From assembly GCA_030544215.1 (NCBI GenBank), contig JARZZO010000003.1, positions 36,274,379-36,338,378 on the forward strand: a DNA stretch of 64,000 nucleotides, written 5' to 3'. The position numbers and the translations under genes were made by a program. A model generated the notes under the pieces. The model did no database searches. It was not told where the DNA came from and was given only the letters and a program-made list of their open reading frames with translations. Source of the stretch: Zantedeschia hybrid cultivar. Taxonomy: Eukaryota > Streptophyta > Magnoliopsida > Alismatales > Araceae. Below, one piece after another: positions 11,846 to 23,072 of this stretch. Positions within the stretch are counted from its first letter, which is position 1. Each line of letters begins with the position of its first letter.

Positions 11846-13062
11846 AATTGATTAATAGGGAAGTTAATAATCTAAAACAATTTTAAATGATTAAATAATA
11901 CCTATAATCAATAAACCCTTTCAAGTTTAATTAACAGGAATTAAACTATTTAATAAACTGCTAATTAAAGATTTTACAATTTAAACAGAATTTAAAATTG
12001 CAAAAAAAAAGGGTTTTAAAACAATTTTAATGGGCTAAATGGGTTAAAATAAGGCTTAACGGGTCTGTGGGGTTCGGTTAGGTCCGGTCCGGATCTGGCG
12101 CGGATCCATGTGGGTCCAGGCGGGCCTGCCCAGTGGCCCACGCGTTGCTTCACCCCCGTTGCCCGTTAGGGTTTGGGGTAAGGCAGGCGTGCCTGGTTCG
12201 TCCCCGCCCGGCGGGGTCAGGCTGGCTCCGGCCCAGGTGACCGGCGGCGGGCTCCGGCCGGCCTCAACGGTGCCGGTGGACGTCGCCGTCGGCGCCCCGG
12301 ACGTCGCCGAACGTCCCCTTACGGCCATGCATGCATGGGAACCCTTTATTTGGCCGGTTCTTAACGCGACTTGGTTCACATGCATTCGGAATGACGAAAG
12401 GAAGACCGCCGGTCGAAGGGGAAGGATAGGGCGGTGCCGTACGATGCCGTTGAAGGCCGACAGTTGTTGCTTTTGGACATCCCAAGCTTCCTGCATGCAT
12501 TTGCAAGTCGGTTCCGAACAGAGCCTATTATGCATGGCCTTGGGAGGGATAAAAAAAAAAAGGAACACGCCGGCCGCCGCCCGTTAGGGGAATCTCCAGT
12601 TATCGCCGGAGAACTATCTTGTCGAACCAGATGGCCATATGTTACCAGGGATCATCCCTGCGGCCTCCCCAAATACCAATTATCATGATAATATTCTACC
12701 CCCGTGAACATAATAAAATGACCCACCCACTATGAACAATTCTAAGGAGGATTTAGAGATGCCTCAACCAGCACCAGATCTTCAAGTAAAATTATAGAAG
12801 CCAGGATTTTCCTGGTTGTAATTTTAACGTGCAGATATAGGTTTCTATCAAAAAATAGAAAAAAAGTTCTTGGTTAAAACCAGTATGATAATCCATCAAT
12901 AAGAAACGATAGATTAAAACTTAAACACCCTTTTAGCCCTGGAACTATTCCGATTAAAATAATTTTAATCAAAGCCCAAGAACATGTATAGTACAGTTCA
13001 TCACGCATAATGAGAAAATTATCACGCAAAACGATGCCGTTTTACGATCGAACCAACAACCT

Positions 13063-13075
13063 GGCTCTGATACCA
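13063..13075 (-). promoter_or_regulatory. Co2 primer binding site
   Basis: On the minus strand TGGTATCAGAGCC stands one base after the 5' LTR. This is the standard plant copia site complementary to the 3' end of initiator Met-tRNA. Confidence 0.93.
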
Positions 13076-13076
13076 C

Positions 13077-14661
13077 TATAAGGAATCATCTAGAACGCAG
13101 CGGAAAAATAAATCGATTCCTATGTATTGGTTGCTGGGATCGTAAGACGGACAATTAAATAAATGCAGGAAGAACGGTTCTTCACCTTTGTGGGGTTTCG
13201 AATCTCTCGTGGATGATTTCGACTCGGTAATCGCGCACGCGCACGATCTCCAGAGGTATCCACACGAGCTCCCGATGCAGACGCGATTTCCTCCTCGACT
13301 TGAGTACTCCGACCCGATCTCAAATCCACCATGCGCGGAGAGAGAAAGATCTACTCCAAGAGAGAGAGAAGGAGAGAGAGAGAGGAGAGAGAAAATCCGA
13401 GGGTGTGTTTTTCGTCCAACCTTTTTCACCCCTCCCCTTGGCCTCCTTATATAACAAATAAGGATAAGCACAAGGATTAATTCTCATAATTATCCAAGAG
13501 TTTGGCCTTGGATAACTCTCCATTAAATATTCATGTTTATCCTGCGGCTTTTCATAAAAACCCAGATAAGCATGATATTTAACATCTCTCACCGTCTTAC
13601 AAGAACTCTTATGTGTGTGACCCTTTAGGCCCATATATCAGTCTGGTTTCAGGTCCATTAAACTTAGAACCAATTCTAAAGTTTAGTATTTATTAATTAT
13701 TATTTAAATATCATATGTTAAATAATTAATTCAATAAATAAGTGGTTTATCATCTGATGATTAATTCACTGGACCTTTTGACCATGAATGACACTAAACA
13801 CTACCTCATGATCCCATAAGATATAAGGGATACTGTTCCCTTTATTTGAACCTTTCCGTCTGCAGATACCGCACAGATAAAATCCTTCACTCATCCAATG
13901 TCCCAATAATGCAAGGGTATGGTTTTATAGTCAAACCCTCTATCGCATTATTTAGATGGATTCCAGTACTCGGTTAATTTCTAGAAAGACATCTCTTTCA
14001 TTTGACCATGGCCAGAGATTTATGTGTACACAACCATAGGACATTCTCTCTCCAGTCTTATACCAAGAGTGAGTGATCCCCTGTTGTTCACTCAATTACC
14101 TTCGAAAGCTTTCCACTGTATCTGAGAGACTGACTATCATAGACTTAATGGTTAAAGTCCACAAGTCAGAGAATCAAGACACAATGGTCTACAAACAAGG
14201 TATCATTGGTGACTCAAATCAAAGGACCAACTGTGCTACTGCACCGATCGAATTCCCTGGTTGACTAATAGGTATAATTACCATCCAGGAATTCTTATTT
14301 GGGTCTGTTCAGTGAACTCATTCTCTAATGAGCACCCACAAGTTTGTCTTAGTGTCACCACACGAGTGAATGTGAGATCATTCACCCTCATCACATGAGC
14401 AGACATAACTTGTGTCGATCTTATCGGATATTTAATATCCATCTCAAATATCCTATGATCGAGAACTGTTTAAGACAAGTGACTAAGAATATTGATCTCA
14501 CTATCATGATCTCATTATGATTCAATATCCCATTTATTTGTCTATGGACCTTCATTACGATAGTGAATTTGCGAGAACTATAAATGAAGAAATAATTGCC
14601 TTTATTAATAATATGAACTAAAATGTACAATGATTGGCTTTGAGGCCACCCAACTCTATCA
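13077..14661 (-). repeat. 5' LTR of Co2
   Basis: This 1585-bp LTR is the partner of 4988-6570. It drives element transcription on the minus strand, with a TTATATAAGG box near 13446-13455. A donor-like AAAG|GTGAAG (GT at 13185-13184) lies about 110 nt before the LTR end, beside an ATTCGAAACCCC stretch. ATGAC at 14662-14666 completes the target duplication. Confidence 0.92.
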
Positions 14662-14666
14662 ATGAC
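14662..14666 (+). repeat. target site duplication ATGAC, right of Co2
   Basis: This is the second copy of the 5-bp duplication at 4983-4987. Gy1 gag resumes directly after it (reading NPQQRKPPGP). Confidence 0.92.
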
Positions 14667-15585
14667 AACCCACAACAGAGGAAACCCCCTGGTCCCAGAA
14701 GATTAGCATACTCCTAACTGCCAGAATCCCTCTCAGATATCTTCAACGCCCTTATGGCGGCTAATGCTTTGGTATTGCCAAAGGAAAGGGCTACTTGGCC
14801 ACCAAATGTTGACATGTCTCGTTATTGTGTGTTCCATCGTCAACCGGGACATATAATAGACGCATGTTTCCATTTTCAGGATTATATTCATGATCTCAAT
14901 GATCAGGGAAGCATTGATTGGGAGGAGATGAAGAAGTATATAGCCGTCTTGAAGGCAAAGAGACCGCAACAATAGCAACAACAACAACAACCACAACAAC
15001 AACAGATACAGAGAGCACCAACAAAGGCAGTAGCACTTCTGAACATGGGTATAGTGCAGAACCCACTGCCGGAGCACTAAAATCAGATCGTCCCAATCTT
15101 GACAAATAGCCAGTCTGAGGCTAATAGAGGGCAACAGTGGAAGGTAGAGGAGTCTTCCTCTATTTATTCAATAGGCCACGTCCCGAGTACCGCCGAGCAA
15201 CTGCCTTACCGCATCCTCCGCGTATCCAAGCCACAACCCATCACCATCACCCCTATACCAACATCCGCTTACTTTAAACCCCCTCACAAACCTATTACCC
15301 CCATTCCACCACCTACTTTCCTTAAACCCATTACCACCATTTCACCACCTACCTTCCTTAAATCCGTTACCCCCACCATCACCATGCCTCCATCAAATAA
15401 TCCTTCACAACCCAACCACAAACTCATCACGCCATCCAAACCATTGCTCCGCATTCCATTCCCCACACCACCTACACCCATCACCTACCCCGGCACCATA
15501 CAACCCGCCAAGCCACTCATCCGCATCGCACCATCTCCACCAAATAACCCCTCACACCCTCCAAACAACTCATCAACCCGGTAGT
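14667..15585 (+). pseudogene. Gy1 gag end: zinc knuckle and proline-rich linker
   Basis: Gag continues after the Co2 insertion. The frame at 14700-14975 reads IFNALMAANALVLPKERATWP, then a CX2HX4HX4C finger, CVFHRQPGHIIDAC, the variant usual in plant gypsy gag, which binds the element RNA. A CAA/CAG repeat (about 14964-15006) encodes Gln with a stop at 14973. The next frame (15099-15585) is a proline-rich linker with the repeated phrase SKPLLRIPFPT/AKPLIRIAPSP. The same linker precedes the Gy2 protease at 34900-35422, so it belongs to the family. It is broken by stops and frame changes. Confidence 0.82.
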
Positions 15586-15748
15586 GCTTAAGATATCACC
15601 TGGGCCTTCCAATATTGAATAGAACACACTCCGAAGCGGGAGAATCTTCAATAAAGTCTTCCCTCAGTCCACGGTGCGAGATGGCCCATCACAGCCGCCA
15701 GAGGAAATGCATAATAAAGACAGTGCACCTGGCACTTAGTATGACCTA

Positions 15749-16669
15749 TTGAAGCAATTAGACAGAACACCAGCGCGGATCTCTGTGCTTGAATTGATCA
15801 AAAGATCTAAGACCCACCAAGAAGCCCTGATGGAATACCTTCAACGGGTCATGGTCAATGAAGATGTACCGGTGGAGAAGATAACGACACTGTTAGTTCC
15901 ACAGGGGGATCAACCCTCTATCCCTTTTCATATATCTGAACTAGCCCCACCACCAGCTAGAGGTATGGCCTTAAGCATTACCGTCAATGTTTGCAGAAAG
16001 GCTGTAGATGCTTGTCTGGTCGATACAAGGGCTTCTATCAATGTGCTATCACTAAAGACCCTAGAATTCTGTGGTATATCTAATGAGAAGTGGCTGCCTT
16101 CCCCCATCTTTGTTACTGCCTACAACAATTCTACCCGTTCCCCTCTAGGAATGGTTTACTTAAATATAGAATTAGGTCCCGTTTGTCATGCCACGGTCGA
16201 ATTTCACATCCTAGAGATCGACCCTTCATTAAAAGGCATCCTTGGCCGTCCCTACATTGAATCCCTTGAGGCTATAGCCTCTACAAACCATCAATGCCTC
16301 AAGTTTCCTTATAAGGGACAGATCATCAAAGTAACGAGCATGCCATTCCTTGCTGCCACTCACTCTTTGAACATCAAGCTGACTCTTCTGCCTGGCCGAC
16401 AACCCATTGCGTCGGTATTACAGGTTTATTATCCTCCGGCTGATCCATTGAAAGCCACTATACCTGTTCCTTGTCCAGTCGATGCTGGGAAAAGGGGGAA
16501 GTGTGTGAGTACCCCTGGCTGGGATATCATGATGAGAGGTGGTTATCAACCAGGAAAAGGCTTGGGCATACAGTTGCAGGGTAGAACCACGCTTGTTAAA
16601 GACAACAAAAGGGCACTTGGTAACAGCTTGGGCTATAGGCCAAGAAGAGTGACGCATGGCATAATTTAG
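15749..16669 (+). pseudogene. Gy1 protease and G-patch-like segment
   Basis: The open stretch of 306 codons holds an SVLELIKRSKTHQEALMEYL helix, then a retropepsin-like aspartic protease: VDTRASINVL (active site, normally DTGAS; here Gly is Arg), then LEIDPSLKGILGRPYIE. Near the end GWDIMMRGGYQPGKGLGIQL resembles a G-patch, a glycine-rich RNA-binding motif often found in Tat-type gypsy polyproteins. The Gly to Arg change in the active site should abolish proteolysis. The 5' end of the domain merges with linker sequence back to about 15590, across a stop. Confidence 0.85.
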
Positions 16670-18198
16670 CAGCAGGAAGATGAAGGCAGACACAAAGTCT
16701 GGAAGACAATGACCATCCCATGCAAAGAGGGCCAGAATCCCCTGACTTGGAGTCTATATACACACTTCATCAAGGGACCCGTGATTAATCATAACAAGGT
16801 GGTAATCACCTCTCATTTCGATCTCCATGACATATATGGGAGAGATTTGACTAGACATTGTTCTGAATTGCTGACGTACCAGTCCTTGGAGGCTTTATGG
16901 CCAATGAAAAGGAAGAAGATTCAATATCCAGAATGTGAGTGGTACCGTTGGTTCGACACATGGGACCTCTATATTGCACTGAACAGACTATTCCTAGATC
17001 CCTCAGAACCAAAGTGGCCGCCACTGATAGATGAATTGTTAGAAGGGCCTGGGGCCATTTTTGACAAGAGAATCTTGCTGACTGAAGAGATCGACGAAGG
17101 GGAGTCTGATGATCCATATCAACCTGGACTGACTACTGATCACCTACGGGAGGGCCACTTACCCATCTCGTGTTTTCACTCTCCACACCCTATTTCTTAC
17201 TCTGCTTCTGACCCCGACTTGGTCGAGGATCATCACTGAAGATATTCCACAGGCACCGCCCATCATCATCACTTTGTCCCTTTGGGAATTTCTTCACCAG
17301 ATTCCTCTCGACCTGAAGGGGATCTATGATTTAATCTGGGACATATTGTTATATTATCCCCCAAATCCTTTGGCAATGATGCCATTTTCACCTCCCAATC
17401 CTCCTTCTTTCCATATTCATTCGTGTTTTGCATTAAATAATCAAAATACCAAAAAAAAACACCAATTTGGCAACTTTCTCCTCTCAAATCCTTATTGAGG
17501 AAACATCATACTACTTGTCCGAACATACCCCATTGCACGGGTCATTCAGGCAAGATTCTCTTCAAGATCTACTCTGCCTCTCCCCTCAGGAAGATTCACC
17601 TGTATTCCATCCTGTATCCTTTGATTTTTATCCCTCTTCATCCTCATTAGGTCAGGATAGTGAGTCTGATTGTAGGGAGTTTAATGAGGTTAGGCAGATT
17701 AGAAAGTTTAGGAAATCTAAGGGTAAACGTATTCTTAATAGATACCTCCAGGAACTAGCTCTTAAGTGCCTTTCTTGTTTAGAAATCCCTCGGTTGTTAG
17801 AAGATCCCATCCAGTTGCCGGAAGGATGTGAGGAAGATGAGCTAGTTGATGATGGGTATGGAGTATATGAACTAATACATGACAAGGACCCCATCATTGA
17901 TGAAGAAGAAGAAGAGGACGCAACTGAGGTATATACGAGTGGAGTAAAAAGATTTGATGAACCCTCAGATGCTGTAGAGGAACCAACTAAGGAAATTAAT
18001 TTAGGAACCAAAGAAGAGCCTAAGGTTGTCCTCATTAGTCAAAATCTTTACAAATCAGATGAAGAGGCGTTGGTTCAGGTTCTTAGAGATTATAAGGACA
18101 CGTTCGCTTGGAGTTATGAGGATATGCCAGGGTTAGACTCATCATTGGTAGAACATCGATTAACATTGAAAGAAGGACCTAACCTTGTTAAGTAAAAG
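16670..18198 (+). pseudogene. Gy1 protease-RT spacer
   Basis: Two main frames (16709-17239 and 17467-18195) are collinear with Gy2 36372-37891. The first reads HCSELLTYQSLEALWPMKRKK and ECEWYRWFDTWDLYIALNRLF. The second holds an acidic stretch (DEEEEEDATEVY) and ends EINLGTKEEPKVVL, VLRDYKDTFAWSYEDMPGLD, the conserved lead-in to gypsy reverse transcriptase. The function of the spacer is not known to me. The stretch 17240-17466 is frame-shifted remnant of the same spacer. Confidence 0.7.
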
Positions 18199-18926
18199 TT
18201 GAGGCGATTCCACCTACATATGGCTTTGAAGATGAAGGAAGAGGTTGATAAGATGCATAAAGCTAAATTCATTAAGGTTGTCCTCTATTCGCAATGGGTG
18301 GCCAATATAGTCCCGGTTATGAAGAAAGATAGGAAGTCAGGATTTGCATTGACTTCTGAGATTAGAACTGGGCATGTCCGAAGGATGATTTCCCACTACC
18401 TCACATAGATGTTCTCATCGATAACACGGCTGGATATGAGACTCTATCGTTTATGGATGGCTTTTCAGGATATAATTAGATCAAATTGGCAAAAGAAGAT
18501 CAAGAAAAGACATCATTAACTATACCTTGGGATACATATTGTTATGTAATCATGCTGTCTGGATTGAAGAACGTTGGAGCCACTTATCAGAGGGCTATGA
18601 TGGCTATTTTTCACGATATGATGCATATAAACTTGGAAGTGTATGTGGATGATTTATTTGTGAAGTCTAAGTCAAAAGCTGAACATGCAGGAGTCTTGGC
18701 TAAAGTATTGGCAAGGCCAAGGGAATACCAATTGAAAATGAACTCGAAAAAGTGCATATTTGGTGTCTCATCAGGAAAATTGCTTGGATTCATCGTCAGT
18801 AAACGGGGAATTGAGATCGATCCCAACAAGGTAAAAACTATTATCGAAATACCACCTCCCAAGAATTTAAAAGAATTGAGAGGATTGATCCGGAGGTTGC
18901 AATTTATTCGCCGCTTTGTCTCCTAG
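18199..18926 (+). pseudogene. Gy1 reverse transcriptase
   Basis: This is gypsy reverse transcriptase collinear with Gy2 39581-40288. It starts RFHLHMALKMKEEVDKMHKAKF and WVANIVPVMKKD. The frame is lost around 18336-18485, where Gy2 still reads VRICIDFRDLNRAYSKDDFP. It resumes with EDQEKTSLTIPWDTYCYVIML, GATYQRAMMAIFHDMMH, the catalytic YVDD at 18642-18653, and the thumb KLLGFIVSKRGIEIDPNKV. A TAG ends the frame at 18924. The loss of the first catalytic block makes it inactive. Confidence 0.88.
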
Positions 18927-20113
18927 CACTCACAAAAGTATAAGCCGTTCTACGAGCTCATTAAGCCGGGAGTCAAGTTTGATTGGGACGATAAGTGTCA
19001 GGAGGCATTTGATGGAATGAAGACATATTTGGCAAGTCTGCCTATTTTGAGACCACCATTTTCGGACAAACATTTGATTTTATACTGTCCTGGATGATGC
19101 GGTGGGCGCTGTCTTAGCACAAGAGGATGAAGAAGGAAAAAAGAGGGTAGCCTACTATCTCTCTAAACTTCTTAACCCCGCAGAACAGAGATACACAGTG
19201 ATGGAGAAGACCTGTGCTGCATTGGTCTAGGTAGTTCAAAAGCTGAAACATTATTTCCTAGCCTATGAAGTTCATCTCATCGCTAGAATGAATCCCATCA
19301 AATTCCTTCTCAAGAAGTCTGTTCTCACCGACCGATTAACACAATAGCAAAACTTTCAATTCCAATTTGATATCATCTATATTCAACATAAAGCAATCAA
19401 AGGCTATGCCATCGTAGAACACCTTGCTCATCACCCTTTACCCATATTTGATCTAGTTCTATCGGAGTTTCCGGATGAGGAACTGATGTCCATTGACAGA
19501 ATAAAAAATGATATGTGGACTCTGCGTTTTGACGGAGCTTTGAATTCTCATGATAAGGGTATCGACATTGTTCTTCAATCACCAGAAGGTGTCACCATTC
19601 CCCAAGCCTTTCAGCCTGATTTTTATGTTACCAACAGTATAGTTGAATATGAATCTCTTCTAGCCAGCCTCGAGGCTACTCATCTCCATGGTGCCACCAA
19701 ACTGAGAATTGTAGGTGATAGTCAGCTAATTCTTCGCCAAGTGCTTACTAAATATCGCACCCTTGACCCTAAACTTAAGCCTTATCAAGAACTCACTTCT
19801 GCCTATGCTAAGCTTTTCACTAAATTGATCTTCATTCATGTTCCTCGTAATCAGAACATCTTAGCTGACACTCTAGCTTCTCTCGCATCATCCCTGAATT
19901 TCCCAATCAGCAAGCAATCTGAATCTATCATTGTTCATAGGCGTCTTTCACCTGCCGTGAAAGACCCTTCATTCCTTAGGATTTAGGAGAAACTGCTGAA
20001 AAAGGTTAGAGATTGAGATATTGTGGAGAAGTGAGAAATCATGTTATTGGAATTGCAAGAAGAGATGGAAGATGAAGAGGAACCAAGGTATTTTGAGATT
20101 GCCAAATACTGTG
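18927..20113 (+). pseudogene. Gy1 RNase H plus archaeal-type RNase H
   Basis: 18927-19450 is a stop-ridden copy of the ordinary gypsy RNase H/connection (YYLSKLLNPAEQRYTVMEK). 19486-19986 is a second RNase H of archaeal type: WTLRFDGALNSHDKGIDIVLQSPEG, EYESLLASLEATHLHGATKL, VGDSQLILRQVLTKY and ADTLASLASS. Two RNase H domains in tandem are the mark of the Tat branch of plant gypsy elements. The segment ends at the Co3 insertion (AAGAT, 20114-20118) and continues at 54535. Confidence 0.85.
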
Positions 20114-20118
20114 AAGAT
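20114..20118 (+). repeat. target site duplication AAGAT, left of Co3
   Basis: AAGAT matches 54530-54534. In uninterrupted Gy2 the same place reads TGTGAAGATCAATC (from 41475), so both flanks of Co3 rejoin cleanly into one gypsy sequence. Confidence 0.93.
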
Positions 20119-21682
20119 TGTTAGTCTTAAGTAGACTACAAGCCAATATGACTTTTTAAGCTCGTTCATTTATTAATATATATAATGGCATTATATTCAT
20201 TATGTATAATTCGTTATTATCGTCTCATAATGAAGTCTGTGAATATGTGCGATAGTAATCAGATTATGATGAGATCATACTAGTGCGACTGATCACTTAA
20301 ACACACATATTCTTAATAGTTCATAGTCGGAGAATATCCGAGAAGGACATCGGATATCCGGTTAGACTAGTACAGATTACTCCTGCTCATAAGATGATGG
20401 TGACTGATCTCATAGTCACTTGTGTGGAGACACTAAGGCGAATCTGTAGGTGCTCATTAGAGAATTAGTTCACTGAACTGATCCGACTGAATTGCTGGAT
20501 GGTATTGTACCTCATTATCAACCAGCTTGATTCTATTGTCGTAGTTGTGTGGATGGTCCTTGGACCTGAGACACCAAGGACACCTTGTTGGTGGACTTAT
20601 GTGCTTTGACCTTGGTTTATGAATATCTAACCACGAGATTCTGAATAGCCAAGGATCGGGTACAACGGAATACTGTCGAAGGGAATTGAGTGTCAATAAG
20701 GAATCATTCACTCTTGGTACTTAGAGAGAGAATGTTCTAGGAAGGATGCGCGGAAGTCCCTGGCCAGGGCGGACGATAATATCGGGAAAAGAGTTTTTCG
20801 ATATTCGTTAGCAACATTCGATCCAAGTGAGTCGACCGGTTAGGGTTTGACAATACACCATCCCTGAGTTGACTCGAGAGCATTGTACGAATGAAGGATT
20901 ACATCCACGCGGTAATTGTCGACAGAAAGGTTCCAAGAGTGGGTTACTTAACCCCGATACCTTCTGGGTTCACGCGGTGTTGCTTGGCACCCAACGTGAT
21001 AGGAGGCCCGATCGAATTTGATGTGCGACATTGATTCGATTGACTAACTAATTAATATGAGTTATTAATTGATTAACTGGCCAGTGAGGAGTCACTGGGA
21101 TAATTGGGCCATCAACGGACTGGTTATTGGGCCTAGAGGGTCACACGCAAATGATTCTCAAGGCGATGGATAAATAAGTGGGTTTTATATAAACCGGTGG
21201 TTTTTATGAAAAATTGCGCAGTTGATATAAAATATAGCGAACGGGCTGAGCAGGCCAAGCTGCTGCTAATCCTAGCCGGCCCCTCCTCTCTTCCTCTATC
21301 TTTCTCTCTCTGGTGCCCCAGACGAATCTGGTTCCCCGGGTCTGCTCCGCCGCTTCTCCAACTCTCGTTCGATGAGAAATCGTCCACACGTTGCGGCGAT
21401 CGTTGCGGCGAACGGCGGAGACTTCGTGGGCTGCGAAGAACGAGGAACGTGAGGATATCCGTCGCGAGGAAGATCGCGTAGACTCTGCTAGAGGCCGGGC
21501 GCTTGCGCGGCGTGCGGTGTCACACCGACGGAACCGATCGGCCGCGGATTCGAATCCGCGCACGGTAAGAATCGATAATCTGATTATCGCTTTTAATTAT
21601 TCGAAACGGGAACGGATCGTAGGTTTTTAATCTTTATTTTCCGTTGCGTTTTACGATCCGGAGAAACGTCGTGAACCCAACA
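20119..21682 (+). repeat. 5' LTR of Co3
   Basis: This 1564-bp LTR runs TGTTAG to CCCAACA. A TATATAAA box lies at 21186-21193. The GC-rich R/U5 part ends in an 18-bp perfect palindrome and a donor-like CACG|GTAAGA. It is homologous to the Co1 LTR (1455-3006). Confidence 0.92.
21543..21566 (+). promoter_or_regulatory. LTR palindrome with adjoining splice-donor-like site
   Basis: CGCGGATTCGAATCCGCG (21543-21560) is a perfect 18-bp palindrome. Its centre resembles the T-arm/B-box of tRNA genes (GGTTCGANTCC). CACG|GTAAGA follows, with GT at 21565-21566. The palindrome or a close variant is kept in Co1 (2869-2884), Co0 (3757-3772), the Co3 3' LTR (about 54392-54409) and both Co4 LTRs (33580-33597 and the equivalent near 25647-25664), each time next to a GTAAR or GTGAR sequence. 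Confidence 0.6.
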
Positions 21683-21683
21683 G

Positions 21684-21696
21684 TGGTATCAGAGCC
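21684..21696 (+). promoter_or_regulatory. Co3 primer binding site
   Basis: TGGTATCAGAGCC lies one base after the 5' LTR and matches the initiator Met-tRNA 3' end. Confidence 0.94.
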
Positions 21697-21861
21697 AGGT
21701 TCCACTGTTTCTCGTCCTGTTTCGGTCTCTGAATTAATTTTTCTATGAATTATTCCATGTACCATTTTTAATTTTATGCAAAGCAAATGATCATAAGATG
21801 GTTGTTGTGATTCGATCGCTTGTTTTTGTGTATTTTTTTTTTTTTTTTTTTGGGTTTTCGT

Positions 21862-21882
21862 GTTCTTCGTGGGACGAAGAAC
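21862..21882 (+). repeat. 9-bp perfect hairpin near primer site
   Basis: GTTCTTCGT-GGG-ACGAAGAAC lies 166 nt after the primer site. The identical 21-bp hairpin is at 33261-33281 in Co4, at the same place and in the same element sense, although the flanking sequence differs. Retroelement leaders often carry dimerisation or packaging stem-loops near the primer site, so that role is possible but only inferred. Confidence 0.7.
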
Positions 21883-22491
21883 GACGGGGTTTTGGCGGCT
21901 TCAATCCGGCATCCCCATGTGATGGGGAGGTGGCCTGAGGTCCTGGTATGACCAGTGACCATACCGGTCCTCAATGTCACCGGAAGCCAGCACTAGAAAC
22001 CCCATTGGAGTCGGCTGGATTGATGAAAAGGGGGTTGTTCTTGTTCTCCTTCTAGGTTTGTAAAAACTAGAAAATAAAAGGTATAAAAAGGGGCTCGGCT
22101 TGGCCTGGCTGAACCTATGCCCCACCGGCGCTGGGGACGTCGTCGGTGGTGACTGGCGCCACCTTAGCGCTCGCCGGCGGCGGCCTACCACTCCTCCAGC
22201 CGCCGGCCTCCACTAGCTGCTCTTTAGGGTTTCGGGTCTGGCGTTTGGGGAAGAAAGGGGGATGACCAGGGACCCGGTCCCGAGCCGGTCGGACCGGCCA
22301 GGCCGGGTCAGGGCCCTGGCTGGGTCAGGCCCGAGGCAGGCACCCGCCTGGTTCGAACCCTGGCTCGGCCAGGACCTGAGCCATTGGCTCAGCCCAAGTG
22401 GCTGACCCAGCCCATTTTTCTTCCCTTTAATTTATGATTTAATCCCTAAAACCCCATTTTGCCCATTTAAAATTAGATTAGATTTTAATTT

Positions 22492-23072
22492 AATTTCAAA
22501 GTTGTTTTGAAATTTAATATTATTATCCAATTTTAATTTATTTGGGCATTCATGATTATGGAATCATTAATATTAACAAAGTGTTGTTAATTAATTAGGA
22601 TTAGTTATTAATTTAAATGTTAAATTAATAATTAATTTTAATTGACTAATTTAAGTGTTAAATTAGTAGTTATTAGTTAATTTGAGTTAATTGTTGATTT
22701 AAGTGTTAAATTAATAATTCACTTTAATTAACTAATCAAATGGTTTAATTAGAAGTTATTAATTAACTGATGTTAATTATTAAGTTTAAAAGTTAAATTA
22801 GTAATTAACATTAATATACTAATCTAAAAGTTAGATTAGTAATTAATAAATAATTAGTGTTAATTGTTAGTTTAAAAGTTAAATTAATGATTAACATAAA
22901 TAACTAGTCTAAGAGTTAGATTAGTAATTAATAACTTATTAGAGTTGATTATTAATTTAAGTGTTAAATTAATAATTAATTTTAATTAACTGATCTAAGA
23001 GTTAGATTAGTAATTAATTATTAATAGTCTAATTGTTAGATTATTAATATTGTGTAATCTAAATGTTAGATT
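22492..23072 (+). repeat. array of about 13 triloop hairpins, Co3 leader
   Basis: There are perfect arms of 12 bp at 22605-22631 and 22949-22975, 10 bp at 22645-22667 and 22818-22840, and 7 bp at 23056-23072. Arms with one G-T pair occur at 22492-22514, 22694-22714, 22867-22887, 22903-22925, 22989-23011 and 23021-23047. Loops are three bases, mostly ATG, GTG, AAG, GAG or TTG. The inner arm alternates TTTAA/TTAAA and TCTAA/TTAGA, so the paired bases change together. In most imperfect pairs the 5' arm has G and the 3' arm T, which pairs as G-U in sense RNA only. Confidence 0.72.

Larger units (their letters stand above)
10514..13062 (-). other. Co2 untranslated leader, 2.5 kb
   Basis: No gene lies between the primer site and gag. 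Read in element sense (right to left) it holds an AAAACG-ATGC-CGTTTT hairpin near 13031-13046 and a GC-rich block at about 12060-12640. An AT-rich block with triloop hairpins follows at about 11700-12010, then four conserved-loop hairpins at 10694-11005. A pyrimidine stretch and TTGTAG end exactly 6 nt before the gag ATG. Open frames in the GC-rich block (12056-12587, both strands) overlap each other and show no domain. Confidence 0.8.
4988..14661 (-). mobile_element. near-complete Ty1/copia element in Gy1 gag (Co2)
   Basis: This 9674-bp element has both LTRs (1583 and 1585 bp), primer site, leader, full-length gag-pol region and polypurine tract, all on the minus strand. The ends are TGATAG and CTTACA in element sense; the inner copy of the latter has mutated to CTTATA. 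The 5-bp duplication ATGAC flanks it. The domain order protease-integrase-RT-RNase H is that of copia. LTR length and gag sequence suggest the Tork/Angela-like part of the superfamily, but that is a tentative placement. Confidence 0.93.

Noticed and set aside
12056..12587. Overlapping open frames on both strands
   Set aside because: They lie in the GC-rich block of the Co2 leader, overlap each other, and the equivalent blocks of Co3 and Co4 do not conserve them.
21543..21566. Possible tRNA gene around GGATTCGAATCC
   Set aside because: Only a T-arm-like palindrome is present; no acceptor stem, D-arm or anticodon arm can be fitted.
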